A DNA stretch of 7,834 nucleotides from Bacteroidales bacterium (GCA_003557965.1 PWND01000217.1:1-7834), one strand, 5' to 3'. Shown: positions 1 to 5,432, numbered from the stretch's first letter. Numbers and translations: made by a program. Notes: generated by a model not told the origin, from the letters alone.

Positions 1-97
1 CTTTGTGAATCCCAATTTTTTTGGCATATTCTACAATACTTAAGCCACTTGACTGCCAACTATCAACGTGAGCAAACATTTTTTGTTCTTTAGTCAT
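1..97 (-). CDS. IS66-type accessory transposition protein, partial (N-terminus)
   Basis: Read on the minus strand from ATG at 97-95, this gives 32 residues beginning MTKEQKMFAHVDSWQSSGLS and continuing IVEYAKKIGIHK before leaving the window. The pattern (lysine-rich start, W-x-x-S-G-L-S, then E-Y-A-K-K-x-G-I, the beginning of a helix-turn-helix) is what I know from the small accessory ORF at the start of Bacteroidota IS66-family elements. These proteins help IS66 transposition, probably by binding element DNA. The gene diverges from everything to its right and has a good minus-strand promoter at 143-113. The rest of the element, including the transposase, would lie left of the window. The family call rests on a short fragment, so another HTH/transposase-helper family is possible. 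Confidence 0.6.
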   Translation of the reverse strand, partial: MTKEQKMFAHVDSWQSSGLSIVEYAKKIGIHK

Positions 98-112
98 AAT
101 CTAAATTTTTAA

Positions 113-143
113 CAAAAATATGATAGCCCAGAATTGTATGCAA
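113..143 (-). promoter_or_regulatory. Bacteroidota-type promoter of the IS accessory gene
   Basis: On the minus strand, TATTTTTG (120-113) matches the -7 consensus TAnnTTTG. A TTG (143-141) lies 20 bp upstream, the spacing expected for the -33 element. The start codon at 97 follows 15 bases after the -7 box. This is the best-spaced promoter in the window. Confidence 0.5.
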
Positions 144-166
144 TATGGGGTTGGTGGGGTGGATAC

Positions 167-346
167 GAATCTACTTGCTATCGTCGTCCTTTAAAGCTAA
201 TCTATTTTGAAGCTTGTTTAAATCAACAAGATGCATTAAAGCGTGAAAAATATTTTAAAACTCACTATGGCAAGATGTATCTGAAAAATAGATTAGCTAA
301 TTGGAATACGGAATTTATCAGTTCAAATCGTATTCCACAGGGTTAG
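167..346 (+). pseudogene. GIY-YIG nuclease (UPF0213-like), C-terminal remnant
   Basis: The frame encodes ESTCYRRPLKLIYFEACLNQ and then QDALKREKYFKTHYGKMYLKNRL before a stop at 344-346. This is the second half of the short single-domain GIY-YIG proteins: the RRPLKLIYFE strand, the helix with the conserved E of the D/E-A-x-x-R-E-K-Y block, and the K-x-x-x-G-K-x-Y-L-K-N-R-L end. The N-terminal half, which carries the GIY and YIG motifs and the catalytic arginine, is absent. The frame can be extended upstream to an ATG at 134, but those 11 residues (MYAIWGWWGGY) are unlike the family and lie in the putative IS end. The remnant cannot be an active nuclease. The last codons contain a 9-bp inverted repeat (302-310/329-337). 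Confidence 0.65.
302..337. repeat. Inverted repeat, 9-bp arms
   Basis: TGGAATACG (302-310) and CGTATTCCA (329-337) are perfect complements around an 18-base loop. They sit at the very end of the GIY-YIG remnant and form the first of a series of hairpins. Confidence 0.6.
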
Positions 347-379
347 ACACTTTGAAAAGTGAAGCGATTTGACACTTTT

Positions 380-438
380 ACCCTGAGCTTGCCGAAGGGT
401 TGACACTTAACCATGCCGTCCCGAAGGGCGGTATGGTT
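380..438. repeat. Two consecutive palindromic units
   Basis: ACCCT (380-384) pairs with AGGGT (396-400) around GAGCTTGCCGA, a CCCTGAGCTTGCCGAAGGG unit of a kind I recall from intergenic repeats in many genomes. Next, AACCAT-G-CCG-T-CCC (409-422) pairs with GGG-CGG-T-ATGGTT (426-438) around GAA, with one mismatch and one bulge. The heptamer GACACTT occurs three times around them (346, 371, 402). Confidence 0.6.
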
Positions 439-443
439 CTTAT

Positions 444-471
444 ACCCCCTTGCGGGGTCGAATTTTTTTTT
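444..471 (+). terminator. Possible rho-independent terminator
   Basis: ACCCC (444-448) and GGGGT (454-458) form a short GC-rich hairpin with a 5-base loop. After CGAA comes a run of nine T (463-471). The four-base gap before the T-run is longer than ideal. It would end transcription from the GIY-YIG remnant direction. Confidence 0.4.
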
Positions 472-485
472 GAAAGTTACATAAT

Positions 486-641
486 ATGACAATAGCAGAA
501 AAAATACAATGTAGTGCTGATAAAACTAAGCTTACCCTCTTTAAGGAAGGGTTGTTTACCCCGTTGGATAGTGGTTTGATTATTTTGGCTTTGTTGTTTA
601 ACAGGATTATCCAACGGGGTGAATTCCGGTTGTTGGGTTAA
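486..641 (+). pseudogene. Truncated ORF with MutS-domain-I-like (DGR msl-like) start
   Basis: ATG at 486 opens a 51-residue frame beginning MTIAEKIQCSADKTKLTLFK and then EGLF. In Bacteroidota I recall small MutS-like proteins in which KLTLFKEGLF is followed by YKCYNEDAM, corresponding to the GDFYELFYEDA mismatch-recognition motif of MutS domain I. Such msl genes have been reported as accessory genes of diversity-generating retroelements. Here the match stops after F (codon 555-557). The next base begins a 13-bp inverted repeat, and the remaining 27 residues look like translated non-coding DNA. I read this as a gene cut off by insertion or recombination. The family identification is from memory of a short segment; a chance small ORF remains possible. 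Confidence 0.35.
558..620. repeat. 63-bp unit bounded by perfect 13-bp inverted repeats
   Basis: ACCCCGTTGGATA (558-570) and TATCCAACGGGGT (608-620) are exact reverse complements separated by 37 bases. The unit starts precisely where the MutS-like similarity ends. GGTTGTT occurs both just before it (550-556) and just after it (628-634), but not flush with the right arm, so a target duplication is not demonstrated. It could be a miniature insertion or a large RNA hairpin. Confidence 0.55.
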
Positions 642-673
642 TCCGGAAGCTGGAAGTCCTTCGGAGCTTCCAG
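624..673. repeat. Overlapping alternative hairpins
   Basis: TTCCGG (624-629) can pair with CCGGAA (643-648). CTGGAAG (650-656) can pair with CTTCCAG (667-673), with inner CC/GG pairs around TTC. They follow the 63-bp unit directly and have no T-run. Confidence 0.5.
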
Positions 674-690
674 TTACTCTGCTTGTCAAG

Positions 691-725
691 AATTTCCAGC
701 TCCCGAAATTTCGGGACTGGAAATT
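691..725. repeat. Long, almost perfect palindrome
   Basis: AATTTCCAG (691-699) and CTGGAAATT (717-725) enclose a perfect palindrome CCCGAAATTTCGGG (702-715). Only CT and A are unpaired between the two stems. This is the strongest hairpin or cruciform in the left region. It lies about 55 bases before the abiEi promoter and lacks a T-run, so it does not look like a standard terminator. Confidence 0.65.
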
Positions 726-778
726 TCCGGGCAGATAAATAATTCCAAACTTTATTCACTTTATTTGAAAATAAAGCG

Positions 779-786
779 TATATTTG
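779..786 (+). promoter_or_regulatory. Promoter -7 element of the abiE operon
   Basis: TATATTTG matches TAnnTTTG, followed by CA. Transcription would start near 791-794. No well-spaced TTG -33 element is seen; the nearest, at 764-766, is only 12 bp away. The same TATATTTGCAT string precedes the small ORF at 4454. Confidence 0.5.
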
Positions 787-792
787 CATTTA

Positions 793-809
793 ACTACGAT
801 ATTCGTAGT
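793..809. promoter_or_regulatory. Candidate AbiEi operator (palindrome)
   Basis: ACTACGA and TCGTAGT form perfect 7-bp arms around TAT, seven bases after the -7 element, over or just past the expected start of transcription. AbiEi antitoxins of known systems repress their own operon by binding inverted repeats in the promoter. This site is placed for that role. It is also flanked by two ATTTGCA copies (782-788, 811-817). Confidence 0.55.
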
Positions 810-837
810 AATTTGCAATTTAAAACTAAACAGCTTG

Positions 838-1626
838 GTGAATAAATATAATAGTATAGAAGCTTATATTGAGCATTTAAGTGCTGTTGGACGCTGGTCT
901 TTCACTTGGGAAGAAATCCTTAATTCGTTCTCAAAGAGTGAAAAGGCTTTAAAACAATCATTATATCGCCTGAAAACAAAGGGGAAAATTGCTTTAATCC
1001 GTAAAGGCTTTTATGTTATTATTCCACCGGCATATTCTAAATATAAAACAATACCAACTGACTTATATATCAATGATTTGATGAGTTTTTTGGGGAAAAA
1101 GTATTATGTTGGATTATTTACCGCTGCGGGTTATTTTGGGGCATCACATCAAGCTACCATGGAGTACTATGTAATTACTGATCATCCTGCAATCAGAAGC
1201 ATTATAAATAAAAGATTTATCATTAATTTTTTCGTTAAAAAACAATGGCCGGAAAATTTTATCATAAAACAAAAAACAGATGCAGGATATATTAATGTTT
1301 CATCACCTGAATTAACTGTAATTGATTTATTGGATTATAGCAATTTTAGTATAAATAGAATAGCCACAATTGTTGAAGAACTTGGAAATGAAATGTCTGC
1401 TAATAAACTAAAAAAACTACTTTCTATTTCCAAAACTTCAACTATTCAACGTTTAGGATATATTTTGGATAAAGTTTTAATTACCAATAAATTTGAAGGT
1501 GTTTTAAAGAGCGAACTTAAAAGCAGGAATGTCTTTCCTGTATCACTTTCAAAAGGAGCATCTAAAAAAGGGAATACTGACCCAAAATGGAAAGTAATAG
1601 AAAATACTTTGATAGAAACAGATTAA
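838..1626 (+). CDS. abiEi: AbiEi-family antitoxin, type IV toxin-antitoxin
   Basis: This is the antitoxin of an AbiE system, a DNA-binding repressor that counteracts the AbiEii nucleotidyltransferase without forming a stable complex with it in studied examples. From GTG at 838 the product is 262 aa. Residues about 5-60 form a winged helix (SFTWEEIL, then ALKQSLYRLKTKGKI and a GFYVI wing), followed by the AbiEi-type domain (YYVGLFTAAGYFGASHQA, YINVSSPELTVIDLLDY). The open frame runs back to a TTG at 784. That start would put the promoter element and palindrome 779-809 at or inside the gene, so a later start is preferred; TTG at 835 is the alternative to GTG 838. No clear Shine-Dalgarno is present. 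It overlaps abiEii by one base (TAATG), as expected for coupled translation. Confidence 0.82.
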   Translation: MNKYNSIEAYIEHLSAVGRWSFTWEEILNSFSKSEKALKQSLYRLKTKGKIALIRKGFYVIIPPAYSKYKTIPTDLYINDLMSFLGKKYYVGLFTAAGYFGASHQATMEYYVITDHPAIRSIINKRFIINFFVKKQWPENFIIKQKTDAGYINVSSPELTVIDLLDYSNFSINRIATIVEELGNEMSANKLKKLLSISKTSTIQRLGYILDKVLITNKFEGVLKSELKSRNVFPVSLSKGASKKGNTDPKWKVIENTLIETD

Positions 1627-2420
1627 TGATACCTAAAAGATACATACAAGAGTGGAGCGAGCATGCCCCATGGAATAACCCGGATCAGGTTGAACAGGAT
1701 TTATTAATCACCAGGACATTAGTAGCTTTATTTTCTGATGCGTTTTTGAAGGATAATATTGCCTTTCGGGGAGGAACAGCTCTGCATAAACTTTATTTGA
1801 GGCCTGCTCCAAGATATTCGGAAGATATTGATTTAGTGCAAATCAAGCCGGGGCCTATAAAGCCTATTTTAAAGGGTATTGGAAAAGTTATAAACTTCTT
1901 TGATGAAAAAAGAGTTATAAAACAAAAGCAAAGCAATAATACAATAGTTTACAGATTCAACTCTGAGTTTAACCGAGGAGTCCGACTAAAATTGAAAATT
2001 GAAATTAATTGCAGAGAACACTTTCAGGTGTTTCCTTTAATATCTTTACCCTTTGAAATTTCAAACACATGGTTTAGTAGTTTTGCTGAAATCACAACTT
2101 ACGAAGTTATAGAGCTGCTCGGCACCAAACTCAGAGCATTATATCAGCGTAGAAAAGGGCGTGATTTGTTCGACTTATATTATGCTTCTCAAAAACTTAA
2201 GCTAAACTATGAGGATTTATTGCATACTTATTCTGAATATATGAAATTTGATAGTGGAGCTATACCTACGCAAAAGCAATTCTTGTTAAACATTAATGAG
2301 AAAGAAGTACATCTTGATTTTCATGGCGACATGGAAGGACTTTTAAGGATTGGGGTATCGTACAACCCGAAACAGGCTTTTGAATGGCTTAGAGACGAAA
2401 TAATATCAAGAATGATATAA
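1626..2420 (+). CDS. abiEii: AbiEii nucleotidyltransferase toxin
   Basis: This is the toxin of the AbiE pair, a DNA-polymerase-beta-fold nucleotidyltransferase. Related enzymes arrest growth and give abortive phage resistance by modifying host RNA such as tRNA ends. From ATG 1626 it is 264 aa. Visible motifs are GGTALHK (residues 49-55), SEDIDLV (65-71) with the two metal-binding aspartates, the basic helix with K168 in LLGTKLRALYQRRKGRD, and D180-L-F-D-L-Y. All hallmark residues are present, so it should be active. The frame extends upstream to an ATG at 1587, but that start lies inside abiEi. The 1626 ATG overlaps the abiEi stop by one base and gives the usual family N-terminus. It shares the promoter at 779 with abiEi. 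Confidence 0.87.
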   Translation: MIPKRYIQEWSEHAPWNNPDQVEQDLLITRTLVALFSDAFLKDNIAFRGGTALHKLYLRPAPRYSEDIDLVQIKPGPIKPILKGIGKVINFFDEKRVIKQKQSNNTIVYRFNSEFNRGVRLKLKIEINCREHFQVFPLISLPFEISNTWFSSFAEITTYEVIELLGTKLRALYQRRKGRDLFDLYYASQKLKLNYEDLLHTYSEYMKFDSGAIPTQKQFLLNINEKEVHLDFHGDMEGLLRIGVSYNPKQAFEWLRDEIISRMI

Positions 2421-2427
2421 AAAAAGA

Positions 2428-2440
2428 CCTAATAAAAAAC
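2428..2440 (+). repeat. CCTAATAAAAAAC leader motif, copy 1
   Basis: The string CCTAAT-A6-C ends 17 bases before the start codon of the thioredoxin-like gene. Further copies are at 4327-4340 (seven A) and 5433-5445, all on the plus strand. Copies 1 and 2 are also followed by similar CTnTAACTTTnTAAnCTTTA tracts, so the similarity spans about 35 bases. The function is unknown; it may be an untranslated-leader element or an old duplication. Confidence 0.45.
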
Positions 2441-2457
2441 TCTAACTTTCTAACTTT

Positions 2458-3864
2458 ATGAACCTTCAGCTTTACAAACTTTTAGCTCTTATATTTTTAA
2501 GTATTATTTCCATAAATGCTTCCGCACAATACACTATCAGCGGAGAATTTCCTTACCTTGCAGGCCAGCAAGTGCGGCTGGTTGGCTTTGAAGGCTTTGG
2601 AACATATACCATTGATAGCACAACAGTGTCTGATAACGGGATTTTTGAATTGAGCTACGATGCCAAGGACAGAGGTATGGGCTATCTTGCCGCAGAAGAT
2701 GATAAGCCATATATTATTGTGCTTGCTAATGAAGACATACATCTGAAAGGTGAGATACTAGCTGCTCCTGAAACTGTTGTGTGTTTGGAAGGCAAAGAAA
2801 ACCAATTATTTACCCAGTATGCCATTGAACACCCAAAGCGTAGTCAAGCTCTTAGCGCATGGGATTACCTGGAGCGGATATATTTTACTGATTCACTTTT
2901 TATGGACAAGAAAGAGCCGCAGCAAGCCATACTGAACGAAATAGCAAGGTTACACAAAGAAGATGAAGACTTTCTTGCAAGCCTGGGTGTAGATACCTAT
3001 GTTTCATGGTTTTTGCCTGTAAGAAAACTTGTAAGCTCTGTATCATACATAGCACAGTATGATACAAAAAGAATCCCGACTGCTATTAAAGCATTCAGGG
3101 AAATGGATTATACTGATGATAGGCTATACAAAAGCGGCTTGTTGCGTGAAACAATTGAAGCCCATTATTGGCTTATCGAAAACAGTGGCCGTTCACTGGA
3201 TTCGGTTTTTATAGAAATGAATATTTCTACAGACTATCTGATAGAAAGCTTATCTGCCAATGAAGAAAGGTTTAATGAAATTACCAATTTCCTTTTTGAC
3301 TTACTGGAAAGCCGCAGCTTATTTGCATCAGCAGAATACCTTACTATTAAAGCTCTTACTCAAAATGCATGCACTCTGGATGACAACCTCGCAATGCTAC
3401 TTGAAACCTATCGTGCAATGAAAGTTGGAAGCATTGCTCCTGATATTAAGTTTACAGGCGATGTTTTAATAAAAGGAGTAGCAGTAAGTGATTACGAATA
3501 CTTGTCGGATTTGAAAGCAGATTATTATGTAATTGTTTTTGGAGCAGCATGGTGCCCGGGCTGTATAAATGACTTGCCACAAATAGCTTCACTATACCCA
3601 AAATGGAAAAAGTATGGAGTAGAGGTTATTTACATTTCACTGGACACTGATAAAAACACGTTTTTATCATCCACAAAAAACTTCCCATTCATTAGTATCT
3701 GCGATTATAAAAAGTGGGAAACCCCTGCAGCAAAAGATTATTACGTCTTTGCCACACCAATGATGTTTTTGCTAGATGCTAACCGTGAAATACTTCTACG
3801 CCCCAATTCAGTAAGTCACATGGACTCCTGGGTTGACTGGTTTTTGGTAAAAGGAAATAGGTAG
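2458..3864 (+). CDS. Secreted thioredoxin-fold protein, TlpA-like with DUF4369-type N-terminus
   Basis: This 468-aa protein is a probable periplasmic or cell-envelope thiol oxidoreductase. Residues 1-23 are a signal peptide (K7, hydrophobic LLALIFLSIISI, A-S-A then Q24) for signal peptidase I. Residues about 25-100 are a beta-rich DUF4369-like domain (SGEF, YTIDSTTVSDNGIFELSY). A helical middle follows, and from about 322 the thioredoxin fold opens with VGSIAPDIKF. The active site is W365-C366-P367-G368-C369, and the cis-proline loop is T433-P434 before MMFLLD. Both cysteines are present, so it should be redox-active. The precise partner is unknown; members often act in disulfide reduction or cytochrome maturation. 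It follows abiEii by 37 bases but probably has a separate role. Its leader carries the CCTAATAAAAAAC motif and a pyrimidine-rich tract. Confidence 0.85.
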   Translation: MNLQLYKLLALIFLSIISINASAQYTISGEFPYLAGQQVRLVGFEGFGTYTIDSTTVSDNGIFELSYDAKDRGMGYLAAEDDKPYIIVLANEDIHLKGEILAAPETVVCLEGKENQLFTQYAIEHPKRSQALSAWDYLERIYFTDSLFMDKKEPQQAILNEIARLHKEDEDFLASLGVDTYVSWFLPVRKLVSSVSYIAQYDTKRIPTAIKAFREMDYTDDRLYKSGLLRETIEAHYWLIENSGRSLDSVFIEMNISTDYLIESLSANEERFNEITNFLFDLLESRSLFASAEYLTIKALTQNACTLDDNLAMLLETYRAMKVGSIAPDIKFTGDVLIKGVAVSDYEYLSDLKADYYVIVFGAAWCPGCINDLPQIASLYPKWKKYGVEVIYISLDTDKNTFLSSTKNFPFISICDYKKWETPAAKDYYVFATPMMFLLDANREILLRPNSVSHMDSWVDWFLVKGNR

Positions 3865-3960
3865 TGATAATCGGGAGTTGAAATTTTCTAAAAATTAGAT
3901 ACGGGAAATTCCGAATCAGAACATTGATAATCAAACTAAATCAATTTTTGCTGTTTGTAA

Positions 3961-3987
3961 AAAGCAAATAATTATTGTATTTGCTTT
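3961..3987 (+). terminator. AT-rich hairpin, possible terminator
   Basis: AAAGCAAATA (3961-3970) pairs perfectly with TATTTGCTTT (3978-3987) around a 7-base loop. It lies about 100 bases after the thioredoxin-like gene. The stem ends in A/T runs on both sides, so it could act in either direction, but its low GC makes it a weak terminator. Confidence 0.35.
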
Positions 3988-4012
3988 CTAAAATAAGCAA
4001 AATGGAAACTTT

Positions 4013-4027
4013 ATAAAGTTAGAAAGT
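4013..4027. repeat. 15-bp repeat, inverted relative to 2445-2459
   Basis: ATAAAGTTAGAAAGT here is the exact reverse complement of 2445-2459, so the thioredoxin-like gene lies between inverted copies. Both are low-complexity purine/pyrimidine tracts, which limits what can be concluded. Confidence 0.4.
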
Positions 4028-4148
4028 AGAAAGTTAGAAGTTGAAAGCTGAAAGCGGCTCTATGCAATTACAAAAATTTCCAGTTTTCAAAAACTTATCT
4101 TTTTTTAAAACCTTAGTAATTAAAATATTATAAACTAACAATCCCAGC

Positions 4149-4169
4149 TCCACTTCGGTGGGTTTTTTT
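4149..4169 (+). terminator. UUCG-loop rho-independent terminator
   Basis: CCAC-TTCG-GTGG (4150-4161) forms a short stem closed by the very stable cUUCGg tetraloop, with a T/G wobble pair at the base. Seven T follow (4163-4169). It is the clearest intrinsic terminator in the window and probably ends transcription coming from the thioredoxin-like gene. Confidence 0.6.
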
Positions 4170-4202
4170 ATTTGGGGTGGGTAATCCGGTGTGTTCATGT
4201 CG

Positions 4203-4220
4203 GACAGGTCTTGACCTGTC
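4203..4220. repeat. Perfect 8-bp palindrome
   Basis: GACAGGTC-TT-GACCTGTC is perfectly self-complementary. There is no T-run on either side, so it is not an intrinsic terminator. I recall similar GACAGGTC palindromes as dispersed intergenic elements, but cannot confirm that here. Confidence 0.5.
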
Positions 4221-4326
4221 AGCGAAAAAATTGCATTCCCACAACAAACAAAACCTTATTAGCTTATTTGGTGGTTAGTTGCACTTTGGCAGGCTTCAGT
4301 GTACAATTGGTTATAATTCTATCAGG

Positions 4327-4340
4327 CCTAATAAAAAAAC
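4327..4340 (+). repeat. CCTAATAAAAAAC leader motif, copy 2
   Basis: CCTAAT-A7-C is followed by a TATAACTTTATAAACTTTAAGAAC tract-like run resembling the thioredoxin leader (2428-2463). No start codon of a credible gene follows directly. Confidence 0.4.
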
Positions 4341-4427
4341 TATAACTTTATAAACTTTAAGAACTTTACAAACCGTAGATTTATGTTGCAATTTGAAACT
4401 TTGCTTTTCAGATTGCAGGGTAATTTG

Positions 4428-4435
4428 TATATTTG
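4428..4435 (+). promoter_or_regulatory. Promoter -7 element of the small ORF at 4454
   Basis: TATATTTG matches TAnnTTTG and is followed by CAT, exactly as at the abiE promoter (779-789). It sits 18 bases before the ATG at 4454. A weak TTG (4413-4415) is closer than ideal for a -33 element. Confidence 0.45.
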
Positions 4436-4453
4436 CATAAAAATACACCGATT

Positions 4454-4603
4454 ATGATTAGTCGAGAAAAATATAAGCCTTTGATTAATGCGATACAATC
4501 CATGCCTGTAGAAAATACCAACGAAAAGATTGATTACCTGAAAGAGTTGGTAAACAATCATCTGCTAAGGGATAAAAATAGAGCGTTTTCGTGCAGACAC
4601 TAA
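4454..4603 (+). CDS. Small hypothetical protein, 49 aa
   Basis: ATG 4454 opens a 49-codon frame beginning MISREKYKPLINAIQSMPVE and continuing NTNEKIDYLKELVNNHLLRD, ending FSCRH. The composition is that of a real soluble helical protein (charged, with two predicted helices), unlike the surrounding DNA. A TAnnTTTG box sits 18 bases upstream. I do not recognise the family. The last residues, after LLRDKN, look less protein-like, so it may be the front end of a longer gene truncated by a frameshift or deletion. The ORF is real enough to annotate; its integrity is uncertain. Confidence 0.45.
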   Translation: MISREKYKPLINAIQSMPVENTNEKIDYLKELVNNHLLRDKNRAFSCRH

Positions 4604-4619
4604 TCAGGGTTGTATTTAA

Positions 4620-4694
4620 ATGGATAAAATCAGTGATCCCTTATTCTTATTTGGTGTAATGATATTTTCATACATTCTGATAAGTGTAAAATAA
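4620..4694 (+). CDS. Possible short hydrophobic peptide, 24 aa
   Basis: ATG 4620 encodes 24 residues beginning MDKISDPLFLFGVMIFSYIL. There is a charged head, then about 17 hydrophobic residues ending in K. That is the make-up of a single membrane-spanning peptide, as in type I toxins and small membrane regulators. It starts 16 bases after the preceding small ORF. No ribosome-binding site or homology supports it, and ORFs this short occur by chance, so this is only a candidate. Confidence 0.15.
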   Translation: MDKISDPLFLFGVMIFSYILISVK

Positions 4695-4704
4695 AAATTT
4701 TGAA

Positions 4705-4739
4705 ACGACATTAATTGACGTAGTCCTGTGCTAATTTTG
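4705..4739 (+). promoter_or_regulatory. Operator-promoter module A (shared with 5811-5845)
   Basis: ACGACA (4705-4710), five bases, then TGACGT (4716-4721) form an imperfect 17-bp palindrome. Ten bases later the -7 element TAATTTTG (4732-4739) appears. The same two half-sites, the same 5-bp spacer and the same 10-bp gap to TAnnTTTG precede the 130-aa gene at 5884. The palindrome lies over the upstream promoter region, where an activator, repressor or alternative sigma factor would bind. The start codon at 4793 follows 53 bases after the box. Confidence 0.6.
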
Positions 4740-4792
4740 GAAGTGAATTTTGCAATGAACTAAAAACAAGTAATTCACAAAATACCATCACT

Positions 4793-5401
4793 ATGCCAAA
4801 ACTAATTGAAAAGCACTTCCTAATTGGAGAAGATAAATTTCATTCTGAAATCATTTTAAAAAAGTTGGCTGATAAGATTGATAAAAACGAGTTTATTAAT
4901 AAACCGGCACATGTTGTTTATATAGACACATCACCACCTCAAACGATTTTAGCATCAGCTCATTTAGTTGGAATTCCGGATGAAAGACGTCCGGCTTTTC
5001 TTGATTTGCTTAAAAATATTGATACTTCTGATTTTAATAGCATTTTGATTTTTGTGACGGTTTATCAACATTGGCTGGATTCTCCTCAATCCATTATTTT
5101 CAAGAAAACTGAAACCAAAACTCCATTGGACAATTTTTTAGTCAAAACCAACGGCTTCCTTATTTTCGACTATCAGCTTGAACAGCTATGTGTTATGGGG
5201 ACAGCTTGTGGCGAAGAGCAAGCTCAATCTTTTAGAAAAGACATAAATGCAAGGAAAGTTTCAGCTTTTGAAGAATCAAAAAAGATTAAAATATTCGGGC
5301 TGTCATTGCATGATATTATATCTGAGCGTATGAAATACGCAGGAGTATTTAACCCGGATTATTACAGTGCGCATTTGTTATATCAACACATAAATAGTTA
5401 A
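4793..5401 (+). CDS. Hypothetical protein, 202 aa, unrecognised family
   Basis: The protein begins MPKLIEKHFLIGEDKFHSEI and is predicted soluble, with mixed alpha/beta character and no signal peptide or membrane segment. Hydrophobic strands are visible at about residues 40-46 (HVVYIDT), 83-90 (SILIFVTV) and 120-125 (GFLIFD). A CVMGTAC segment lies near residue 138, with two cysteines six apart, and the C-terminal third is more helical. Nothing matches a catalytic motif I can name. The ATG follows ACCATCACT without a Shine-Dalgarno, normal for this phylum. It has its own promoter module at 4705-4739, shared with the 130-aa gene downstream, which implies common regulation and possibly a common process. 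Codon use looks ordinary and the frame is intact, so it is very likely a real gene. Confidence 0.75.
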   Translation: MPKLIEKHFLIGEDKFHSEIILKKLADKIDKNEFINKPAHVVYIDTSPPQTILASAHLVGIPDERRPAFLDLLKNIDTSDFNSILIFVTVYQHWLDSPQSIIFKKTETKTPLDNFLVKTNGFLIFDYQLEQLCVMGTACGEEQAQSFRKDINARKVSAFEESKKIKIFGLSLHDIISERMKYAGVFNPDYYSAHLLYQHINS

Positions 5402-5432
5402 TGTTTTGATTAGCTTGATTTAGAATTACAAC

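Larger units (their letters stand above)
1..166 (-). mobile_element. Left end of an IS66-like insertion sequence (partial)
   Basis: The IS accessory gene and its promoter occupy 1-143. At 167 the sequence becomes recognisable in-frame GIY-YIG protein coding on the other strand. The natural element boundary is therefore about 166, where the minus strand begins GTATCCACCCC; IS66 ends characteristically begin with GTA. The other terminal repeat and the 8-bp target duplication are outside the window, so the exact end is inferred. Confidence 0.45.
3865..4453. other. Gene-free stretch with hairpins and palindromes
   Basis: I find no convincing coding sequence on either strand here. It holds an AT-rich hairpin (3961-3987), a purine-rich AGAAAGT/AAAGTTAGAAG tract (4013-4050), a UUCG terminator (4149-4169), a perfect 8-bp palindrome (4203-4220), a second CCTAATAAAAAAC leader copy (4327-4340) and a promoter element for the next small ORF (4428-4435). 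The 4325-4362 segment resembles the leader of the thioredoxin-like gene although no gene starts right after it, suggesting a duplicated leader that lost its gene. Confidence 0.5.

Noticed and set aside
558..638. Integron attC-like sites: GTTGGAT (563-569), ATCCAAC (609-615) and GTTGGGT (632-638) fit the GTTRRRY and RYYYAAC core forms.
   Set aside because: In the 63-bp unit the two cores are in the wrong order for attC. The correctly ordered pair is only 30 bp apart, and there is no integrase or cassette periodicity in the window.
477..789. Minus-strand open frames of 60-70 codons over the palindrome region.
   Set aside because: They translate the hairpins, resemble no family, and have no promoter or plausible start.
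784..837. Start of abiEi at TTG 784, adding 18 residues.
   Set aside because: It overlaps the TATATTTG promoter element and includes the candidate operator palindrome; those residues are not like the family N-terminus.
1587..1625. Start of abiEii at ATG 1587.
   Set aside because: It lies inside abiEi; ATG 1626 overlaps the abiEi stop as TAATG and gives the normal N-terminus.
2497..2742. Minus-strand frame of 81 codons within the thioredoxin-like gene.
   Set aside because: It is a shadow of a clearly coding sequence on the plus strand.
2445..4027. A composite transposon bounded by the 15-bp inverted repeats around the thioredoxin-like gene.
   Set aside because: The repeats are low-complexity purine/pyrimidine tracts, there is no transposase, and no target duplication was found.
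4203..4220. Terminator at the GACAGGTC palindrome.
   Set aside because: No T-run follows it on either strand; kept only as a palindrome.
4383..4457. 24-codon ORF beginning MLQFETLLFRLQGN.
   Set aside because: It reads through the promoter box of the next ORF and has no supporting features.
4340..4561. Minus-strand frame of 73 codons.
   Set aside because: It lies antisense to the promoter and the 49-aa ORF, and its composition (I/F/N-rich) is typical of translated AT-rich intergenic DNA.
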